Origin: Rhodopirellula islandica
GTDB lineage: Bacteria > Planctomycetota > Planctomycetia > Pirellulales > Pirellulaceae
Assembly: GCF_001027925.1 (NCBI RefSeq)
Contig: NZ_LECT01000040.1
Location: forward strand, 1-41,500
DNA length: 41,500 bases
Reading direction: 5' to 3'
Positions 1-9,976 of the stretch are shown here, one piece after another (within the stretch, counting starts at the first letter, position 1; each line of letters starts with the position of its first letter). Both the position numbers and the translations under genes were made by a program. The notes beneath the pieces were generated by a model, which was given only the letters and a program-made list of their open reading frames with translations, was not told the DNA's origin and searched no databases.

Positions 1-90
1 ACATCGCTGAGGCCGCGGCATGGCAAAGCTCTCCCTCTCGGAACCGACTGACAAGACAACTGGATCCTACGCAGCGGCGGTTGGGAGTCA

Positions 91-150
91 ATGTTTGGTG
101 GGTGGCACCATCCGGTTGTTATGTTTGGTGGGTGGCCCCATCCGGTTATC
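91..150. repeat. Two tandem 30-bp repeats
   Basis: Two adjacent 30-bp units (91-120 and 121-150) share about 27 of 30 positions and start with ATGTTTGGTGGGTGG. They lie in the spacer downstream of the GH16 gene. They contain a CACCATCCGG-type core but no gene. Function unknown. Confidence 0.85.
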
Positions 151-188
151 CTTGGCAGGGTGGTCAGTGCGCGAACCGAATGCAACTC

Positions 189-291
189 ATTGAAAAAGTT
201 AAATTGACAATTGAAAAATGCGAATTGATGCGATTTCATCCACGCATTCCGGCATTTTACAATTGTCAATTTGCACTTTCACTTTTTCAAT
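189..291. repeat. Inverted-repeat element, ATTGAAAAAG family (copy 1)
   Basis: Left arm 189-221 starts ATTGAAAAAGTTAAATTGAC and ends AAAATGC. The right arm, 252-291, is its imperfect reverse complement. A second member with a longer loop lies at 29013-29219. The A/T-rich arms contrast with the surrounding sequence. No coding capacity is seen; it is probably a non-autonomous palindromic repeat. Confidence 0.75.
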
Positions 292-473
292 CGCGACAAA
301 CGCCGTATCAATACCATTCGTCGGAAACCGCCCAAACCGCCTTGTTGATTTCATCTTTATCAGCCCAGGCGATGCCCCTGGCTTCGATGAGGATGGCCGT
401 TGGCCAACAAAACCGACCGCAAAAGCGCAATTTCAAAACTGACGCGGTGGGTTGGGACGGAGGGGCGGTGGTG

Positions 474-500
474 ATCCGAATTCTTGGCGAATCCGGCTAC
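474..500. repeat. Dispersed 27-bp motif (isolated copy)
   Basis: This 27-bp motif begins ATCCGAATTCTTGGCGAATC and ends CGGCTAC. It recurs near 31433, 31792, 34886, 35252, 35596 and 35634, where it marks the joints of the long repeat units. Here it stands alone, 33 bp beyond the stop of the GH16 gene. The rest of 1-533 shows no convincing gene. Confidence 0.8.
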
Positions 501-533
501 GGGGTGGGAAAACATCGAGAGGATTCTCGTCCG

Positions 534-1340
534 CTACTGGTAGATCTTCACCGAATCAACCAACATCTGCACCGGAAATTCGGTAGTGGCATCCGGCGGG
601 CCCAGAAATCCTCCTCCGACGGCGACGTTCATCAACAGATGAAACGGTTGATCAAACGGGGCAGGGTACTTTCCGCCAGAGCTTTCCCATCTCGTTTGCT
701 TTTGCACTGATTTTCCATCGATCAACCATTCGATTTCGTTCGCTCGCCAGTTCACGGCAAACGTGTGAAAGTCATCGGCGAAGGTTCCTTGCTCCAGCGT
801 GTATTCATCGCCCGTGTGAATGTTGTTCGGCCAGGGTGCGCCGTGATGCAGCGTCCCCAACACGACATTGGGTTGCTGGCCTCGCATCTCCATGATGTCA
901 ATCTCGCCGCTGGCCGCCCAACCACCGTATTCGTCCTTGGTTGGTAACATCCAAATCGCCGGCCAGATGCCTTGTCCTTGGGGCAACTTCGCTCGCACTT
1001 CGATGCGACCGTACTTCCAATCCCCTCGGTGCTTGGTTCGAACTCGCCCCGACGAGTACTCTCGCGACGTTCCGCTGATGGCCGCGTTGTCACGCCGAGC
1101 CTCCAGAACCAGACAGCCATCCTCGACTCGCACGTTCTCAGGGCGGTCGGTGTAGATCTGAAGCTCGTGGTTGCCACCGCCGAACGCGTTGACCTCGACC
1201 TCCCACTTGGAATAGTCCAACGAGTCCCCGCTGAAATCGTCTTGCCAAACCAATCGGTCAAACGTCTGAGCGTTTGCGTGGCGGAAACTGCATCCAAACA
1301 TCGTGATCGCCATTCCGACAGCGACCGCGAGTCGGATCAT
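534..1340 (-). CDS. Secreted GH16 glycoside hydrolase, laminarinase-like
   Basis: A 268-residue family 16 glycoside hydrolase, most likely an endo-beta-1,3(4)-glucanase cleaving laminarin-type glucans outside the cytoplasm. A signal peptide spans about residues 1-25, with likely cleavage after ANA. The catalytic motif GEIDIME is intact: E146 is the predicted nucleophile, D148 the assistant and E151 the acid/base. The extra Met in the motif is the beta-bulge form usual in laminarinases. The aromatic substrate-cleft motif WPAIWMLP lies just before it (126-133). The length fits a single catalytic domain with no carbohydrate-binding module. The start overlaps the stop of the M3 peptidase gene by ATGA, suggesting translational coupling. 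Exact substrate specificity (laminarin, lichenan or a galactan) cannot be read from sequence alone. Confidence 0.93.
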   Translation of the reverse strand: MIRLAVAVGMAITMFGCSFRHANAQTFDRLVWQDDFSGDSLDYSKWEVEVNAFGGGNHELQIYTDRPENVRVEDGCLVLEARRDNAAISGTSREYSSGRVRTKHRGDWKYGRIEVRAKLPQGQGIWPAIWMLPTKDEYGGWAASGEIDIMEMRGQQPNVVLGTLHHGAPWPNNIHTGDEYTLEQGTFADDFHTFAVNWRANEIEWLIDGKSVQKQTRWESSGGKYPAPFDQPFHLLMNVAVGGGFLGPPDATTEFPVQMLVDSVKIYQ

Positions 1341-3529
1341 TCTGCGAAACCGCGTTTGCGAAGCAGGGCTTCTGTGTCGACATCACGACCGCGGAAATTG
1401 CGGTAAGTTTCGACGGGATCGATTGTGTCGCCGACACTGAGAATGTGATCGAACAGCTTCGCAGCGGTTTCCTCATCGAAGAAGCTTCCTGCCTCGACGA
1501 ACATCTCCGCCGCGTCTGCCGTCAGCGCGTCGCTCCACAGGTAGCTGTAGTAACCGGCTGAGTACGCGTCGCTGCTGAACAGGTGACTGAAGTGAGGCAA
1601 GCGGTGACGCATCGGCAATTCGTCTGGCATGCCGATCTCCGCCAACGCCGACTTTTCAAACTCACTGACGTCAATGTCGCCGGCCTGCAACTGGTGCAGC
1701 TGCATGTCCAGGATCGCACAGGCCAAGTACTCGACGGTTTCAAACCCGCTGTTGAACTTCGACGAAGCTTCGATCTTGTCGAGCAGCTCTTTCGGCATCG
1801 GCTCGCCGGTTTCGTAGTGCGTCGCGTAGCGAGTCAACACTTCGGGCGTCGACAACCAATGCTCCAACACCTGCGAGGGGAACTCGACAAAGTCGCGAGC
1901 CACGTTGGTGCCGGACTGCGATGGATAGTGCACACGACTGGAAAGTCCGTGCAGGGCGTGGCCGAACTCGTGGAACAACGTGGTCGCGTCGTCCCAGGAA
2001 ATCAAAACCGGCTTGCCGTCCGCAGCGGGAACGAAGTTGCTGTTGTTGGACACGATTGGTGTTCGCACGGGAACGTCCGCGGAGGCGGGATCAAGATCCC
2101 ATCCTGATTGGCCTCGGTAATCCATCATCCATGCACCGCTGCGTTTGCCTTCGCGAGCGAATGGGTCCAGGTAGAACAGTCCCACGTGGCTTCCGTCGGA
2201 CTTCTGCACCACTTCGTAAACGGTGACATCGGGATGGAACACAGGCAAGTTGCCGATGGGCCGGAACTGGAACCCGAACAGTTCCTCCGCACACCACATC
2301 ATGGCTTCGACCAAGCGATCGAGTTGCAGATAAGGACGCACTTCCGCCATGTCCAAGTCGTACTTTTCAGCCCGGACCTTTTCGGCGTAGTAGCGGTAAT
2401 CCCACGGTTCGATCTTGATTTTCGGTTTACCAGCCGCTTGCATTTCTGCGTCGGCGATGGCTTGCATGTCCGCCACTTCCGTCGCGACACGCTGCACGGC
2501 GTGAGGCCAGACCTTCATCATCAATTCCATCGCACGATCGGGGGTGCCCGCCATCGTGGATTCCATTCGCCAATGAGCGTGTGTGGGATAGCCGAGCAAC
2601 TTGGCGCGGGCCGCACGCAGATTCAAGATTTCGCGAATGATGGCTTTGTTGTCGTGGGCATCGTTGTTGTCGCCGCGGAAGTAGTAGTTCCGCCAAACCT
2701 GTTCGCGAAGCTCACGATCATCCGCGTTTGTCAAAAACGGGTCCATCGACGAACGCGTGTTGGTCACAGCCCACTTGGCCTTGCCGCCTTTTTCTTTCGC
2801 AGCGACCGCCATCGCATCGCGACTCGACTGCGGCACACCAGACAATCGCGACTCATCGTCAATCCAAGTGACGTGGCCCTTCTCTTCTTCCAAAACGTTT
2901 TGGTTGAAGTCGGTGAACAACCGAGCCAATCGCGTGTTGATCTGCGACAGCTTGGATTTGTCCTCTGGGCTCAACCGAGCCCCACGACGGACAAAGCTCT
3001 TGAATGTTTCATCCAGCAAACGCTTCGCATCATCATCCAGAGTGACGGTCTTCTTCTCGAAAACGTCGTCATGAATCGCTTCGATGCGAGCAAACAAAGC
3101 CACATTCTGCGTGACTGAGTCCGAGTAAGCAGCCAACTTGGGTGTGATGCTGCGTTCCAAATCCGGGATCGGCCCCAGGTTCAGGTTCCCCGCGTGCACG
3201 TCGAACAACACCTCGACTCGGTGCAGGGCTTCACCCGCGGTTTCCATCGCGAGCAAGGTGTTCTCAAACGTGGGCGCCGCCGACTGATTGGCAATTTGAT
3301 CGATTTCCTTTTCAGCCTGCTCGATCGCAGCGTCAAAGGCGGGACCAAATTCATCGACACGGACTTCGTTCCACGGCGGCACCCCGCCATGAGGCCCCGG
3401 CCAGGGTTTCAAAAGCGGTGAATTTGAAAGGAGAGATTGCGAGCTGTTCACGGAAGTTTCTTGTGAATAGGAAGGCTGGACCAACACGATCGCGGCAAGG
3501 AAGCTTGCCGGAACAACACACCATCTCAT
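1337..3529 (-). CDS. M3 family metallopeptidase (Dcp/oligopeptidase A-like), exported
   Basis: A 730-residue zinc peptidase of family M3, which degrades oligopeptides. Residues 1-22 form a signal peptide (hydrophobic LAAIVLV, cleavage near SYS), so it probably acts in the periplasm, as peptidyl-dipeptidase Dcp-type enzymes can. The zinc motif HEFGHALHG lies at 520-528, with H520 and H524 as ligands and E521 catalytic. The third ligand is E549 in DFVEFPSQ. Length and motif order match full-length M3 enzymes. Its ATG overlaps the cysN-cysC stop by ATGA, and its own stop overlaps the GH16 start the same way, so the three genes look like one transcript. Sequence alone does not separate a dipeptidyl carboxypeptidase from an oligopeptidase. 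Confidence 0.93.
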   Translation of the reverse strand: MRWCVVPASFLAAIVLVQPSYSQETSVNSSQSLLSNSPLLKPWPGPHGGVPPWNEVRVDEFGPAFDAAIEQAEKEIDQIANQSAAPTFENTLLAMETAGEALHRVEVLFDVHAGNLNLGPIPDLERSITPKLAAYSDSVTQNVALFARIEAIHDDVFEKKTVTLDDDAKRLLDETFKSFVRRGARLSPEDKSKLSQINTRLARLFTDFNQNVLEEEKGHVTWIDDESRLSGVPQSSRDAMAVAAKEKGGKAKWAVTNTRSSMDPFLTNADDRELREQVWRNYYFRGDNNDAHDNKAIIREILNLRAARAKLLGYPTHAHWRMESTMAGTPDRAMELMMKVWPHAVQRVATEVADMQAIADAEMQAAGKPKIKIEPWDYRYYAEKVRAEKYDLDMAEVRPYLQLDRLVEAMMWCAEELFGFQFRPIGNLPVFHPDVTVYEVVQKSDGSHVGLFYLDPFAREGKRSGAWMMDYRGQSGWDLDPASADVPVRTPIVSNNSNFVPAADGKPVLISWDDATTLFHEFGHALHGLSSRVHYPSQSGTNVARDFVEFPSQVLEHWLSTPEVLTRYATHYETGEPMPKELLDKIEASSKFNSGFETVEYLACAILDMQLHQLQAGDIDVSEFEKSALAEIGMPDELPMRHRLPHFSHLFSSDAYSAGYYSYLWSDALTADAAEMFVEAGSFFDEETAAKLFDHILSVGDTIDPVETYRNFRGRDVDTEALLRKRGFAE

Positions 3530-5469
3530 TTGATGAACCCTTTGGATTTCAGAAGTTCCACCACCGCATCCGCACAGTCAGCGATGGAAGTGGTGGAGGC
3601 GTCGACGGCCAAGTCAGGATCGCTTGGAACATCGTATGTGGCAGTCACACCGGGGAAGTTCGCCAGCTCGCCAGCATCCGCTTTCGCGTACTGCCCCTTG
3701 GTATCCCGTTCCCGGCAAACTTCCAATGGAGTCGCGACGTGAACGACCAAGAACTGATCTTCGCCAATCAACTTGCTGACTTTCTGACGCACATCATCGG
3801 ACGGTGCCACCAAGGATGCCAAGCAGATCAGCCCAGCATCATTCAGCGTGTGAGCCAAGTGCCCGCTGCGACGCAAATTTTCACTGCGATCATCCGCGCT
3901 GAAGCCCAAATCACGGCTCAGCCCGCGACGAACATACTCGCCATCGACCACAGCAACTGATCGGCCCGCGTCAAACAATTTGCGTTCCACGGCTTGCGCG
4001 ATCGAAGTCTTGCCGCTCCCGGTCAGCCCCGTCAGCAGCACCGTGGCTGGTTTCTGTCCGAATCGTGCCAAACGCTCTTCCGCGGTCACGGCCGAGAGAG
4101 TGTCGCCGGAATCATCCGATGAAGCTTCGTCGTCCCAAACCGACTTGTGACTTCCGGTGGTCCCGCGATCCAGGATCATGCCCGCGGCAACGGTCGCATT
4201 CGTGATCCGATCGACCAGGATGATCGCTCCCGTGGTTCGGTTGCGACGGTATGGGTCGTAGTGAATCGGTGCCGACAAAGACAATCGAACACGTCCGATT
4301 TCGTTCAGTTCCAGAGTAGGTGCTGGCAAGCGATGCAGGTCGTTCACATCGACTTTGTAAGCCAACGTTTCAACATTCCCTGGGACCGTTTGAGTGGTGT
4401 GTTTGACGAGGTACGTCTTGCCAGGAACCATCGCCTCTTCATTCATCCAAACCAACATCGCTTCGACGTCGGATCCGCTTCGTGGCATGTTGCCACTGCG
4501 AACGATCATGTCACCGCGACTGGCATCGATTTCATCTTCCAATGTCAGCGTCACCGCCAATGGAGCGTAGGCTTCATCCAAGTTGCCGTCGTAGGTGACG
4601 ATTTCTTTGACCTTGGACTTCTGACGACTGGGCAGGACGGTGACCTCTTCGCCTGTGCGGATGATCCCGGATGCGATCGTCCCACAGAACCCACGAAAGT
4701 TGAGGTTGGGACGATTGACGTATTGAACCGGCAATCGGAAATCTTGCAGGTTGCGATCCGAACCGATGTAAACGGTTTCCAAGAAATTCATCAACGTGCT
4801 GCCGGTGTACCACGGCATGTTCTCGCTGCGGTCAACCAAGTTGTCGCCATTGAGAGCACTGATCGGAATGAAGTGCAGGTCAGGCAAGTCCAAGCGGGTG
4901 GCGAAATTGCGATAGTCTTCGCAGATCTCGTTGAAGCGTTCTTCGCTGTATTCGACACCGTCGATGTCCATCTTGTTGACCGCCACGACCACGTGACGGA
5001 TGCCCAACAACGAAACGATGAACGAGTGGCGACGGGTTTGGGTCAGCACCCCGTGCCGCGCGTCGATCAGGATGATCGCCAGGTCCGCGCTGCTGGCACC
5101 GGTCGCCATGTTCCGCGTGTATTGTTCGTGACCGGGCGTGTCAGCGATGATGAATTTGCGTTTCGCTGTGCTGAAGTAGCGGTAGGCGACATCGATCGTG
5201 ATGCCCTGCTCGCGTTCTTCTTTCAAACCGTCCATGAACAACGAGGGGTCGAATCCACCTGCCACGCTGCCTTGACGAACGGAGTCACTTTGGACCTTCG
5301 CCAATTCGTCTTCGTAGACCAACTTGGAATCGTAGAGCAGGCGGCCGATCAACGTGCTCTTGCCATCATCCACGCTGCCGCAGGTGATGAAACGCAACAA
5401 TTGCTTTTGCTCATGCTGCTTCAGATAAGCATCGATGTCGGAGGCGATCAGATCAGATTGATGAGACAT
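3526..5469 (-). CDS. cysNC: Bifunctional sulfate adenylyltransferase subunit 1 / APS kinase (CysN-CysC fusion)
   Basis: A 647-residue fusion that activates sulfate. The N-terminal two thirds is the CysN GTPase, which drives ATP sulfurylase with CysD. It has P-loop GSVDDGKS (31-38), switch motif [16 protein letters not shown] for guanine, and EF-Tu-like beta-barrel domains after that. The C-terminal part from about residue 473 is APS kinase, with Walker A GLTGSGKT (481-488), the DGEYVRRGL motif and [12 protein letters not shown]; it phosphorylates adenylylsulfate to PAPS. Both halves look complete. cysD lies upstream on the same strand after a 155-bp gap. The bases just before the ATG are pyrimidine-rich (CCTCCT), so no normal Shine-Dalgarno sequence is present. 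The gene is followed by the M3 peptidase with an ATGA overlap. Confidence 0.97.
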   Translation of the reverse strand: MSHQSDLIASDIDAYLKQHEQKQLLRFITCGSVDDGKSTLIGRLLYDSKLVYEDELAKVQSDSVRQGSVAGGFDPSLFMDGLKEEREQGITIDVAYRYFSTAKRKFIIADTPGHEQYTRNMATGASSADLAIILIDARHGVLTQTRRHSFIVSLLGIRHVVVAVNKMDIDGVEYSEERFNEICEDYRNFATRLDLPDLHFIPISALNGDNLVDRSENMPWYTGSTLMNFLETVYIGSDRNLQDFRLPVQYVNRPNLNFRGFCGTIASGIIRTGEEVTVLPSRQKSKVKEIVTYDGNLDEAYAPLAVTLTLEDEIDASRGDMIVRSGNMPRSGSDVEAMLVWMNEEAMVPGKTYLVKHTTQTVPGNVETLAYKVDVNDLHRLPAPTLELNEIGRVRLSLSAPIHYDPYRRNRTTGAIILVDRITNATVAAGMILDRGTTGSHKSVWDDEASSDDSGDTLSAVTAEERLARFGQKPATVLLTGLTGSGKTSIAQAVERKLFDAGRSVAVVDGEYVRRGLSRDLGFSADDRSENLRRSGHLAHTLNDAGLICLASLVAPSDDVRQKVSKLIGEDQFLVVHVATPLEVCRERDTKGQYAKADAGELANFPGVTATYDVPSDPDLAVDASTTSIADCADAVVELLKSKGFIK

Positions 5470-5478
5470 AGGAGGACA

Positions 5479-5608
5479 GCTTTTAGCAGTTAGCCGTTAG
5501 CTTCTAGCAACAGCCGATCGGAGGTACAGATTACGTTGAGACGGGCGCGAATGCCGCTTGGGCGGCACCGCTACCGACGAGCTAGCCGCTAGCTGCTAGT
5601 AGCCAGCA
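5479..5608. repeat. Two degenerate period-7 TAGC arrays between cysD and cysN
   Basis: Positions 5479-5513 read as five 7-bp units of the form GCNNNTA/GCTTCTA. Positions 5581-5608 read as four units of the form GCTAGCN. They look like decayed versions of the clean TTTTAGC/TTCTAGC heptamer array at 19981-20113. They fill much of the 155-bp gap separating cysD from cysN within the probable operon. Confidence 0.6.
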
Positions 5609-5624
5609 GCGGATCGCAAAGCGA

Positions 5625-6536
5625 TCAAAAGTAGCCGCGTTCTTTTTTCTTTTGCATGCCGACGCCGCCTTCGTCTTGGTCAATGATTCGACCCTGGCGT
5701 TCACTGGTGCGGGTCAGCAGCATCTCTTGGATGACCTCGGGCAGTGTCGTCGCTTCGCTCTCGACCGCTCCGGAAAGCGGGTAACAACCCAGGGTTCGGA
5801 ATCGCACCATCCGGGTCTCTTCTTTCTCGCCCGGCAACAAGGGCATGCGATCGTCATCACGCATCAACAACATTCCATCGCGATTGACGACTTGGCGAGG
5901 TTCCGACAGATACAGCGGCACGATGGGGATGTTTTCCATGTGGATGTACTGCCACACATCCAATTCGGTCCAGTTGCTCATCGGAAAGACGCGAATCGAC
6001 TCGCCTTTGTTGACCCGACCGTTGTACAGGTTCCAAAGTTCGGGGCGTTGATTCTTGGGGTCCCAGCGGTGCGATTTATCGCGGAAGCTGAACACGCGTT
6101 CTTTAGCGCGGCTTTTTTCTTCGTCGCGACGGGCACCACCAAACGCGGCGTCAAATTGGTACATGTCCAACGCGGCCTTGAGCGCGTCGGTTTTCATCAA
6201 TTCAGTGTGTCGCTCGCTGTCTTCCCACGGAGGGATGTTGGCTTTCAAGCCCTCTTCGTTGATGTGCACCAGCACATCCAAACCCAACGTGCCACGAACA
6301 TATTTTTCGCGGTGCTCGATCATGTCCTTGAACTTGTACGTCGTGTCGACGTGCAACAACGGGAAGGGCAACTTCGCAGGGTAAAATGCTTTCAGGGCCA
6401 AGTGAAGCAGCACCGCGGAGTCTTTGCCGATCGAGTACAGCATCACAGGTTTTTGGAACTCCGAGACCACTTCTCGGAAAATGTGAATGCTCTCGGCCTC
6501 GAGCTGTTTCAGGTGAGTGAGGCTGTAATCGGACAT
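5625..6536 (-). CDS. cysD: Sulfate adenylyltransferase subunit 2 (CysD)
   Basis: A 303-residue ATP-sulfurylase catalytic subunit that joins sulfate to AMP from ATP, forming adenylylsulfate in the cytoplasm. It belongs to the PP-loop ATP pyrophosphatase superfamily: SIGKDS at 35-40 is the pyrophosphate-binding loop. Further family motifs are visible ([22 protein letters not shown], given here only as its region near residues 132-153; [12 protein letters not shown]; and the C-terminal [14 protein letters not shown]). The length equals that of typical CysD proteins. The partner GTPase CysN, fused to APS kinase, is encoded next on the same strand. The ATG start at 6536 gives the standard N-terminus with the [14 protein letters not shown] motif. 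Confidence 0.97.
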   Translation of the reverse strand: MSDYSLTHLKQLEAESIHIFREVVSEFQKPVMLYSIGKDSAVLLHLALKAFYPAKLPFPLLHVDTTYKFKDMIEHREKYVRGTLGLDVLVHINEEGLKANIPPWEDSERHTELMKTDALKAALDMYQFDAAFGGARRDEEKSRAKERVFSFRDKSHRWDPKNQRPELWNLYNGRVNKGESIRVFPMSNWTELDVWQYIHMENIPIVPLYLSEPRQVVNRDGMLLMRDDDRMPLLPGEKEETRMVRFRTLGCYPLSGAVESEATTLPEVIQEMLLTRTSERQGRIIDQDEGGVGMQKKKERGYF

Positions 6537-6642
6537 GCGATCTTTGGAGAAAGAGTGAAACGAATCGGGTTCGCCGCGGCATCAAGCCTGGCAGTATAGA
6601 CGGGGTGCAGAATCGATCCAGCCGGAAGGTCTTCCAGCAGGC

Positions 6643-7338
6643 TCAGCCCTTCTTTTTCTTCGTCAATTCCAAGATCACGCCTCGGCTGACATCGGCTGCC
6701 TCGGACGAGTCATCCGCTTCCGCCTCGGTGACCTCAGGAGCCAAATTCCCCAAGGGGTAGGTGGCCACAACGCGAAGATCCAGACCTTTGAGCACGCCGT
6801 GATGACGGGCCTCCCCCCGTTCGTCGACCCACTTGGGGCCTTTAATCAGCAACAGCCGGTCAAACTGACTCCAATGCGGCTCCACCCAACGGCAGAACTT
6901 TAACAGGCTGCCAACCGCTCGGCTGACGATCGTGGTGAAGCGAAAATCTTCCAGTAAATCTTCGCCGCGAGCCGCGTAAACCGGCACGGGCAGATTCAAC
7001 TCGGTCACCAATTCGTCGAGCACCTTGGCTCGTTTGCCAACCGATTCGGCCAGAGCGACTTCGATGTCGGGCCGCAACATCGCCAATGGAATGCCGGGCA
7101 CGCCGTTTCCGCTGCCCATGTCGAGGACCTCCTCGCCGGGCTGGATCAACTGAGCCAATTGCAGGCAATCACGTAAGTCGCGGGTGACGAACAAATCCCA
7201 CGTCGTGTGCCGGGTCAGGTTGATCTGCTCGTTGTACCGCCACAGCGACTGCGCGTATTGCTGCAGCGACATGCCCAGAGGCTCGTCGAGCTCGAGTCCG
7301 AATTGTTCCAAGGCCGTTTTGAATTCTGCGTCAATCAT
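6643..7338 (-). CDS. rsmG: 16S rRNA (guanine-527-N7) methyltransferase RsmG
   Basis: A 231-residue class I SAM-dependent methyltransferase of the RsmG/GidB family, which modifies G527 in the 530 loop of 16S rRNA. The N-terminal family motif YNEQINLT lies at 35-42, the SAM-binding DMGSGNGVPGIP at 73-84, and SRAVGSL at 139-145. The C-terminus is slightly longer than average and ends in a lysine-rich tail (TKKKKG), preceded by an acidic insertion (TEAEADDSSEAAD). It sits between cysD (106-bp gap) and the TPR lipoprotein gene (182-bp gap), all on the minus strand. The gaps show no clear promoter or terminator, so co-transcription is possible but not shown. Confidence 0.95.
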   Translation of the reverse strand: MIDAEFKTALEQFGLELDEPLGMSLQQYAQSLWRYNEQINLTRHTTWDLFVTRDLRDCLQLAQLIQPGEEVLDMGSGNGVPGIPLAMLRPDIEVALAESVGKRAKVLDELVTELNLPVPVYAARGEDLLEDFRFTTIVSRAVGSLLKFCRWVEPHWSQFDRLLLIKGPKWVDERGEARHHGVLKGLDLRVVATYPLGNLAPEVTEAEADDSSEAADVSRGVILELTKKKKG

Positions 7339-7520
7339 GCCCGCAGGTCATACCAGGGGCGACCGAACCTGGGTAGCGGAACAGTGCCCCAGAATGGCCG
7401 AAAGACCACAAAAACGACCGTCAGACGGACTTCGCGAGCCAAAATGCCCGGATGAACGCTGGTCGCAGGCTTCCCGCGACGGTTTGGTTCCCCTGAGAGA
7501 ACGCTCCCCAACACACCCGA

Positions 7521-8795
7521 TCACTCCGGCAAACTGAAGTTCACCGGTGGAGTGGAGCCCGTGGCTTCTGTCGAAGCCGCTGCTGGGTCCGCCTTCGGCG
7601 AGCCAGCAGTCTGGCCCGCACTGGATTCCTGGAAGCTCACCGCGGAATTGCTGCCAGGAACAACTGGCTGGGTCGCAGTGGGCTGAATCGCACCAGGAAT
7701 GGCGTAGCTGGGCGGAGCGGCATAGCTAGGCGGTGTCTGGTTTGCCATGTGGGCAGGTGCCGAAGCCACGGTGGCCACGGGTCCCGCAGCGGCACCAATC
7801 GCTCTGCCAGTCGATCCCGCCGAAGCGATGTTGGCAGCCGGCGACGTTCCCATTCCAGGGTTCAACTGAGCCAACATCTCACGAGAGCGATCGATGGCAC
7901 GCTTGGTGGCCGGATCGCCTGCGGCGGAGGCTTCATGAGTGACAGCCTGCTGCAGGTGGATTTGAGCGTCCGCGTTCTGCCCTTTTTTGTAGTGCAAAAA
8001 CGCCATGTTGAAGTGAGCCACGGCGGGTTTGTTGTTGGCCGCCAAGACCTTGTAGGCCTCTTCGCTCTGCCCCGATTCGAAGTGCACGCTGGCCAGGTTG
8101 TTGGCATAGCGAGATGTGCCGGGTGCCAGTTCCAAGGCGCGAGCCAAGGTTTGCACTGCCATCCCGTGCTGATTCAATTTCCCGAGCGTCAAACCCAGGT
8201 CGTTGTACAACGCCGCGTCGTTTGGGCTTTGTGCGATTGCTTTTTGAAAGAACTCCGCAGCCTTCGAATGATTGCCTTCTCGAAAATGCAGCCGTGCCAC
8301 GCTGGTCAACGCGGAAGCGTGACTCGGTGATTCCTCGAGTGCCTTGGAATAGCTTTCCATGGCCTTGGTCAGATTGCCGGTCGATTCCCAAAGCTGTCCG
8401 TTGGCAACCAACACATCCGGTTCCAATTGACCAGGCTCGTTCTCCAACGACAACGGATCACTGTTGTAGTCGTTTTCTTTCGAATCACGACCAAACCAGC
8501 TGGCAACCGTTCCGGTGGTTTTTCCCCACGCGCTCTTGGTTGCATTGCCGACACCCCCTGCCGCTTTCCCGACCGAGTCCCCCGCAGAAGCGATGAAACT
8601 AGGGCCCTTGTTGGGCTCGCTGACCGTGGCTGTTCCCTTGCCTGCGAAGGGATTCATGGATGCCAACGACATTGATCGAGAGGCACATCCAGTGGAAGTC
8701 AACGTGAGGCAACCACCCACCACCAACGTGAAAATCCATTCGCGTTTGGCTGGATGAGTCTTGCGAGTTGCGTTTGGCTGACGTGTGGCGTCCAT
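7521..8795 (-). CDS. TPR-repeat lipoprotein
   Basis: A 424-residue probable outer-membrane-associated lipoprotein. A basic N-terminus and the hydrophobic stretch WIFTLVVGGCLTLTSTGC place a lipobox-like cysteine at residue 37. The middle, about residues 130-300, has four to five tetratricopeptide repeats with typical A/G/Y/A spacing, for example around NLTKAMESYSKALEESP and NHSKAAEFFQKAIAQSP. The C-terminal 110 residues are low in complexity, rich in Ala, Pro, Thr and Ser. TPR proteins scaffold protein assemblies; no partner can be named here. The codon context before ATG 8795 shows AACGAAGTGTGAAAC with only a weak ribosome site. Confidence 0.85.
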   Translation of the reverse strand: MDATRQPNATRKTHPAKREWIFTLVVGGCLTLTSTGCASRSMSLASMNPFAGKGTATVSEPNKGPSFIASAGDSVGKAAGGVGNATKSAWGKTTGTVASWFGRDSKENDYNSDPLSLENEPGQLEPDVLVANGQLWESTGNLTKAMESYSKALEESPSHASALTSVARLHFREGNHSKAAEFFQKAIAQSPNDAALYNDLGLTLGKLNQHGMAVQTLARALELAPGTSRYANNLASVHFESGQSEEAYKVLAANNKPAVAHFNMAFLHYKKGQNADAQIHLQQAVTHEASAAGDPATKRAIDRSREMLAQLNPGMGTSPAANIASAGSTGRAIGAAAGPVATVASAPAHMANQTPPSYAAPPSYAIPGAIQPTATQPVVPGSNSAVSFQESSAGQTAGSPKADPAAASTEATGSTPPVNFSLPE

Positions 8796-9195
8796 GTTTC
8801 ACACTTCGTTAAGGAGCATTTGTGGCCGATCATTGCAACCGGCACCGCCCGTCTCTCACACATGTGTGAAACGGGCCTTTCGTTGGAAAATCAGATCACA
8901 ACGGATCATTCCATTGGCTTTGATCGACCATTCGCTTGATCGACTTTAGGGCGTGCAACGATTTTTCTGAAAATCGGTTTTCAAACACATGTGAGCTCCG
9001 TGATGCTCGCGGCAGCCCCTGTTCACACACCTACCCATTGCCCTGCCAATTCGATTCGTCTGCACGAATCGTGAAGCCGCTGTTGCATTCTTATCGGTCA
9101 GGATCCGCCCCGGATTCGATCCCAATTTGACGACAACGCGGCGATCTTTCTCCTCGCAGTGAAACTCGGGCGAGGGACTTCCAAGTCCATCAATC

Positions 9196-9281
9196 ACAAC
9201 CCGACGCGTGACGGGCTGTTGATTCAATCAGCCGGAACGCGATCGCGTCCGGTTCGTCTTCGGTGACCGTGGGCTAGCGAT
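9196..9281. repeat. Dispersed palindrome fragments (CAACCCGACGCGTGA and CCACGG motif)
   Basis: Positions 9197-9211 carry CAACCCGACGCGTGA, also the left arm of the large palindrome upstream of purM (36926). Positions 9235-9281, read on the minus strand, carry the motif GCGATNGCCCACGGTSACCG plus downstream bases, found again at 12069-12111 and 34628-34670. Both lie in the 1.6-kb spacer beyond the TPR lipoprotein start. No gene is convincing between 8796 and 9331. Confidence 0.65.
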
Positions 9282-9331
9282 GGACTGCGAAATGTTTGGT
9301 GCGATGGAGCGTATTCGTTTGCGCAAGTTTT

Positions 9332-9558
9332 CATCCCGGTAGGGATGTCAGATGGTAGCCGTCGGTAAGCGATAGCGCCACCGATGGACATGCCCCCCAC
9401 GCCACCACTCACCATCCCGCCGTGGCCATTGGCCACGGCGGGATGGTGAGTTTTTCGGGGGCTCGTTTACCGGGGGCTCGTTTACCGGGGGCTCGTTGAC
9501 CGGGGGTGTGCTGCTACGCAGCGACCCCCGGCTACCATCTGACATCCCTACCGGGATG
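9332..9558. repeat. 227-bp element with 30-bp perfect terminal inverted repeats
   Basis: The arms 9332-9361 and 9529-9558 are exact reverse complements over 30 bp, starting CATCCCGGTAGGGATGTCAG. The right half contains three near-identical 16-bp units of the form GGGGGCTCGTTTACCG (about 9459-9502). A related copy begins at 41426 and runs off the window; homology extends outside the arms into a TTTTCTTCYGGCTTC flank. No transposase is encoded. This is a dispersed palindromic element of unknown function. Confidence 0.85.
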
Positions 9559-9672
9559 GAGAAAGATGGAAGCCGGAAGAAAATTTGCATCCGCTATCAA
9601 AGCGGCAATGGCAAAGATTTAGCAGTCCAGGCCAGCGTCCATCGGCTGATCGCTCAATCTGCGAAACGCACT

Positions 9673-9799
9673 AGTGGTTTGTCAGCACTTGTTTTTAGGG
9701 TAGTGGACGAGGCCACGAGTCCTGAACTGGCGTCAAATCCAAGGACTCGTGGCCTCGTCCACTACGATCAACCCTCACTTTTAACTTTGACGGACCACT
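9673..9799. mobile_element. 127-bp MITE-like element, copy 1
   Basis: It starts AGTGGTTTGTCAG and ends TGACGGACCACT, which are imperfect terminal inverted repeats. The interior is a long palindrome around GTAGTGGACGAGGCCACGAG and its complement. It is the same length as the copy at 23411-23537 and nearly identical to it. There is no ORF of its own, so any transposition would need a transposase in trans. No target-site duplication was clear. Confidence 0.75.
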
Positions 9800-9830
9800 C
9801 CGCTCTCAAAACGAAGCTGAACGAGAGTAG

Positions 9831-9849
9831 AACATTTGCCCCAAATGTT
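9831..9849. ncRNA. Hairpin of the GAGTAGAAC structured repeat, type T-A (copy 1)
   Basis: AACATTTG and CAAATGTT pair over 8 bp around CCC. The hairpin lies in a conserved context of about 65 bp, starting AGAGTAGAAC and ending near CGTCGAGCAG. A second T-A copy lies at 10143-10162. G-C copies lie at 31509, 34959 and 35327. Whether it is transcribed is unknown; the RNA label is only a hypothesis. Confidence 0.35.
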
Positions 9850-9976
9850 CGCGTGCTCGGCTCATTGTCGTCGAGCAGAATGACGCGAACGATTGAAAGG
9901 GAACTCGGTCGCAAGAAGGCCTGGCGGATCAAGACTGCCCGGCGAAACAGATAACGACAACGGTTCGACCCTGACC

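Noticed and set aside
4147..5493. 448-codon open frame opposite cysNC
   Set aside because: It is antisense to a well-supported gene and has no domain or signal peptide. The same holds for 2108-3118 opposite the M3 peptidase and 5652-6599 opposite cysD.
8946..9227. 93-codon minus-strand ORF in the repeat spacer
   Set aside because: It has no ribosome site, no recognisable domain, and overlaps the dispersed palindrome at 9197.
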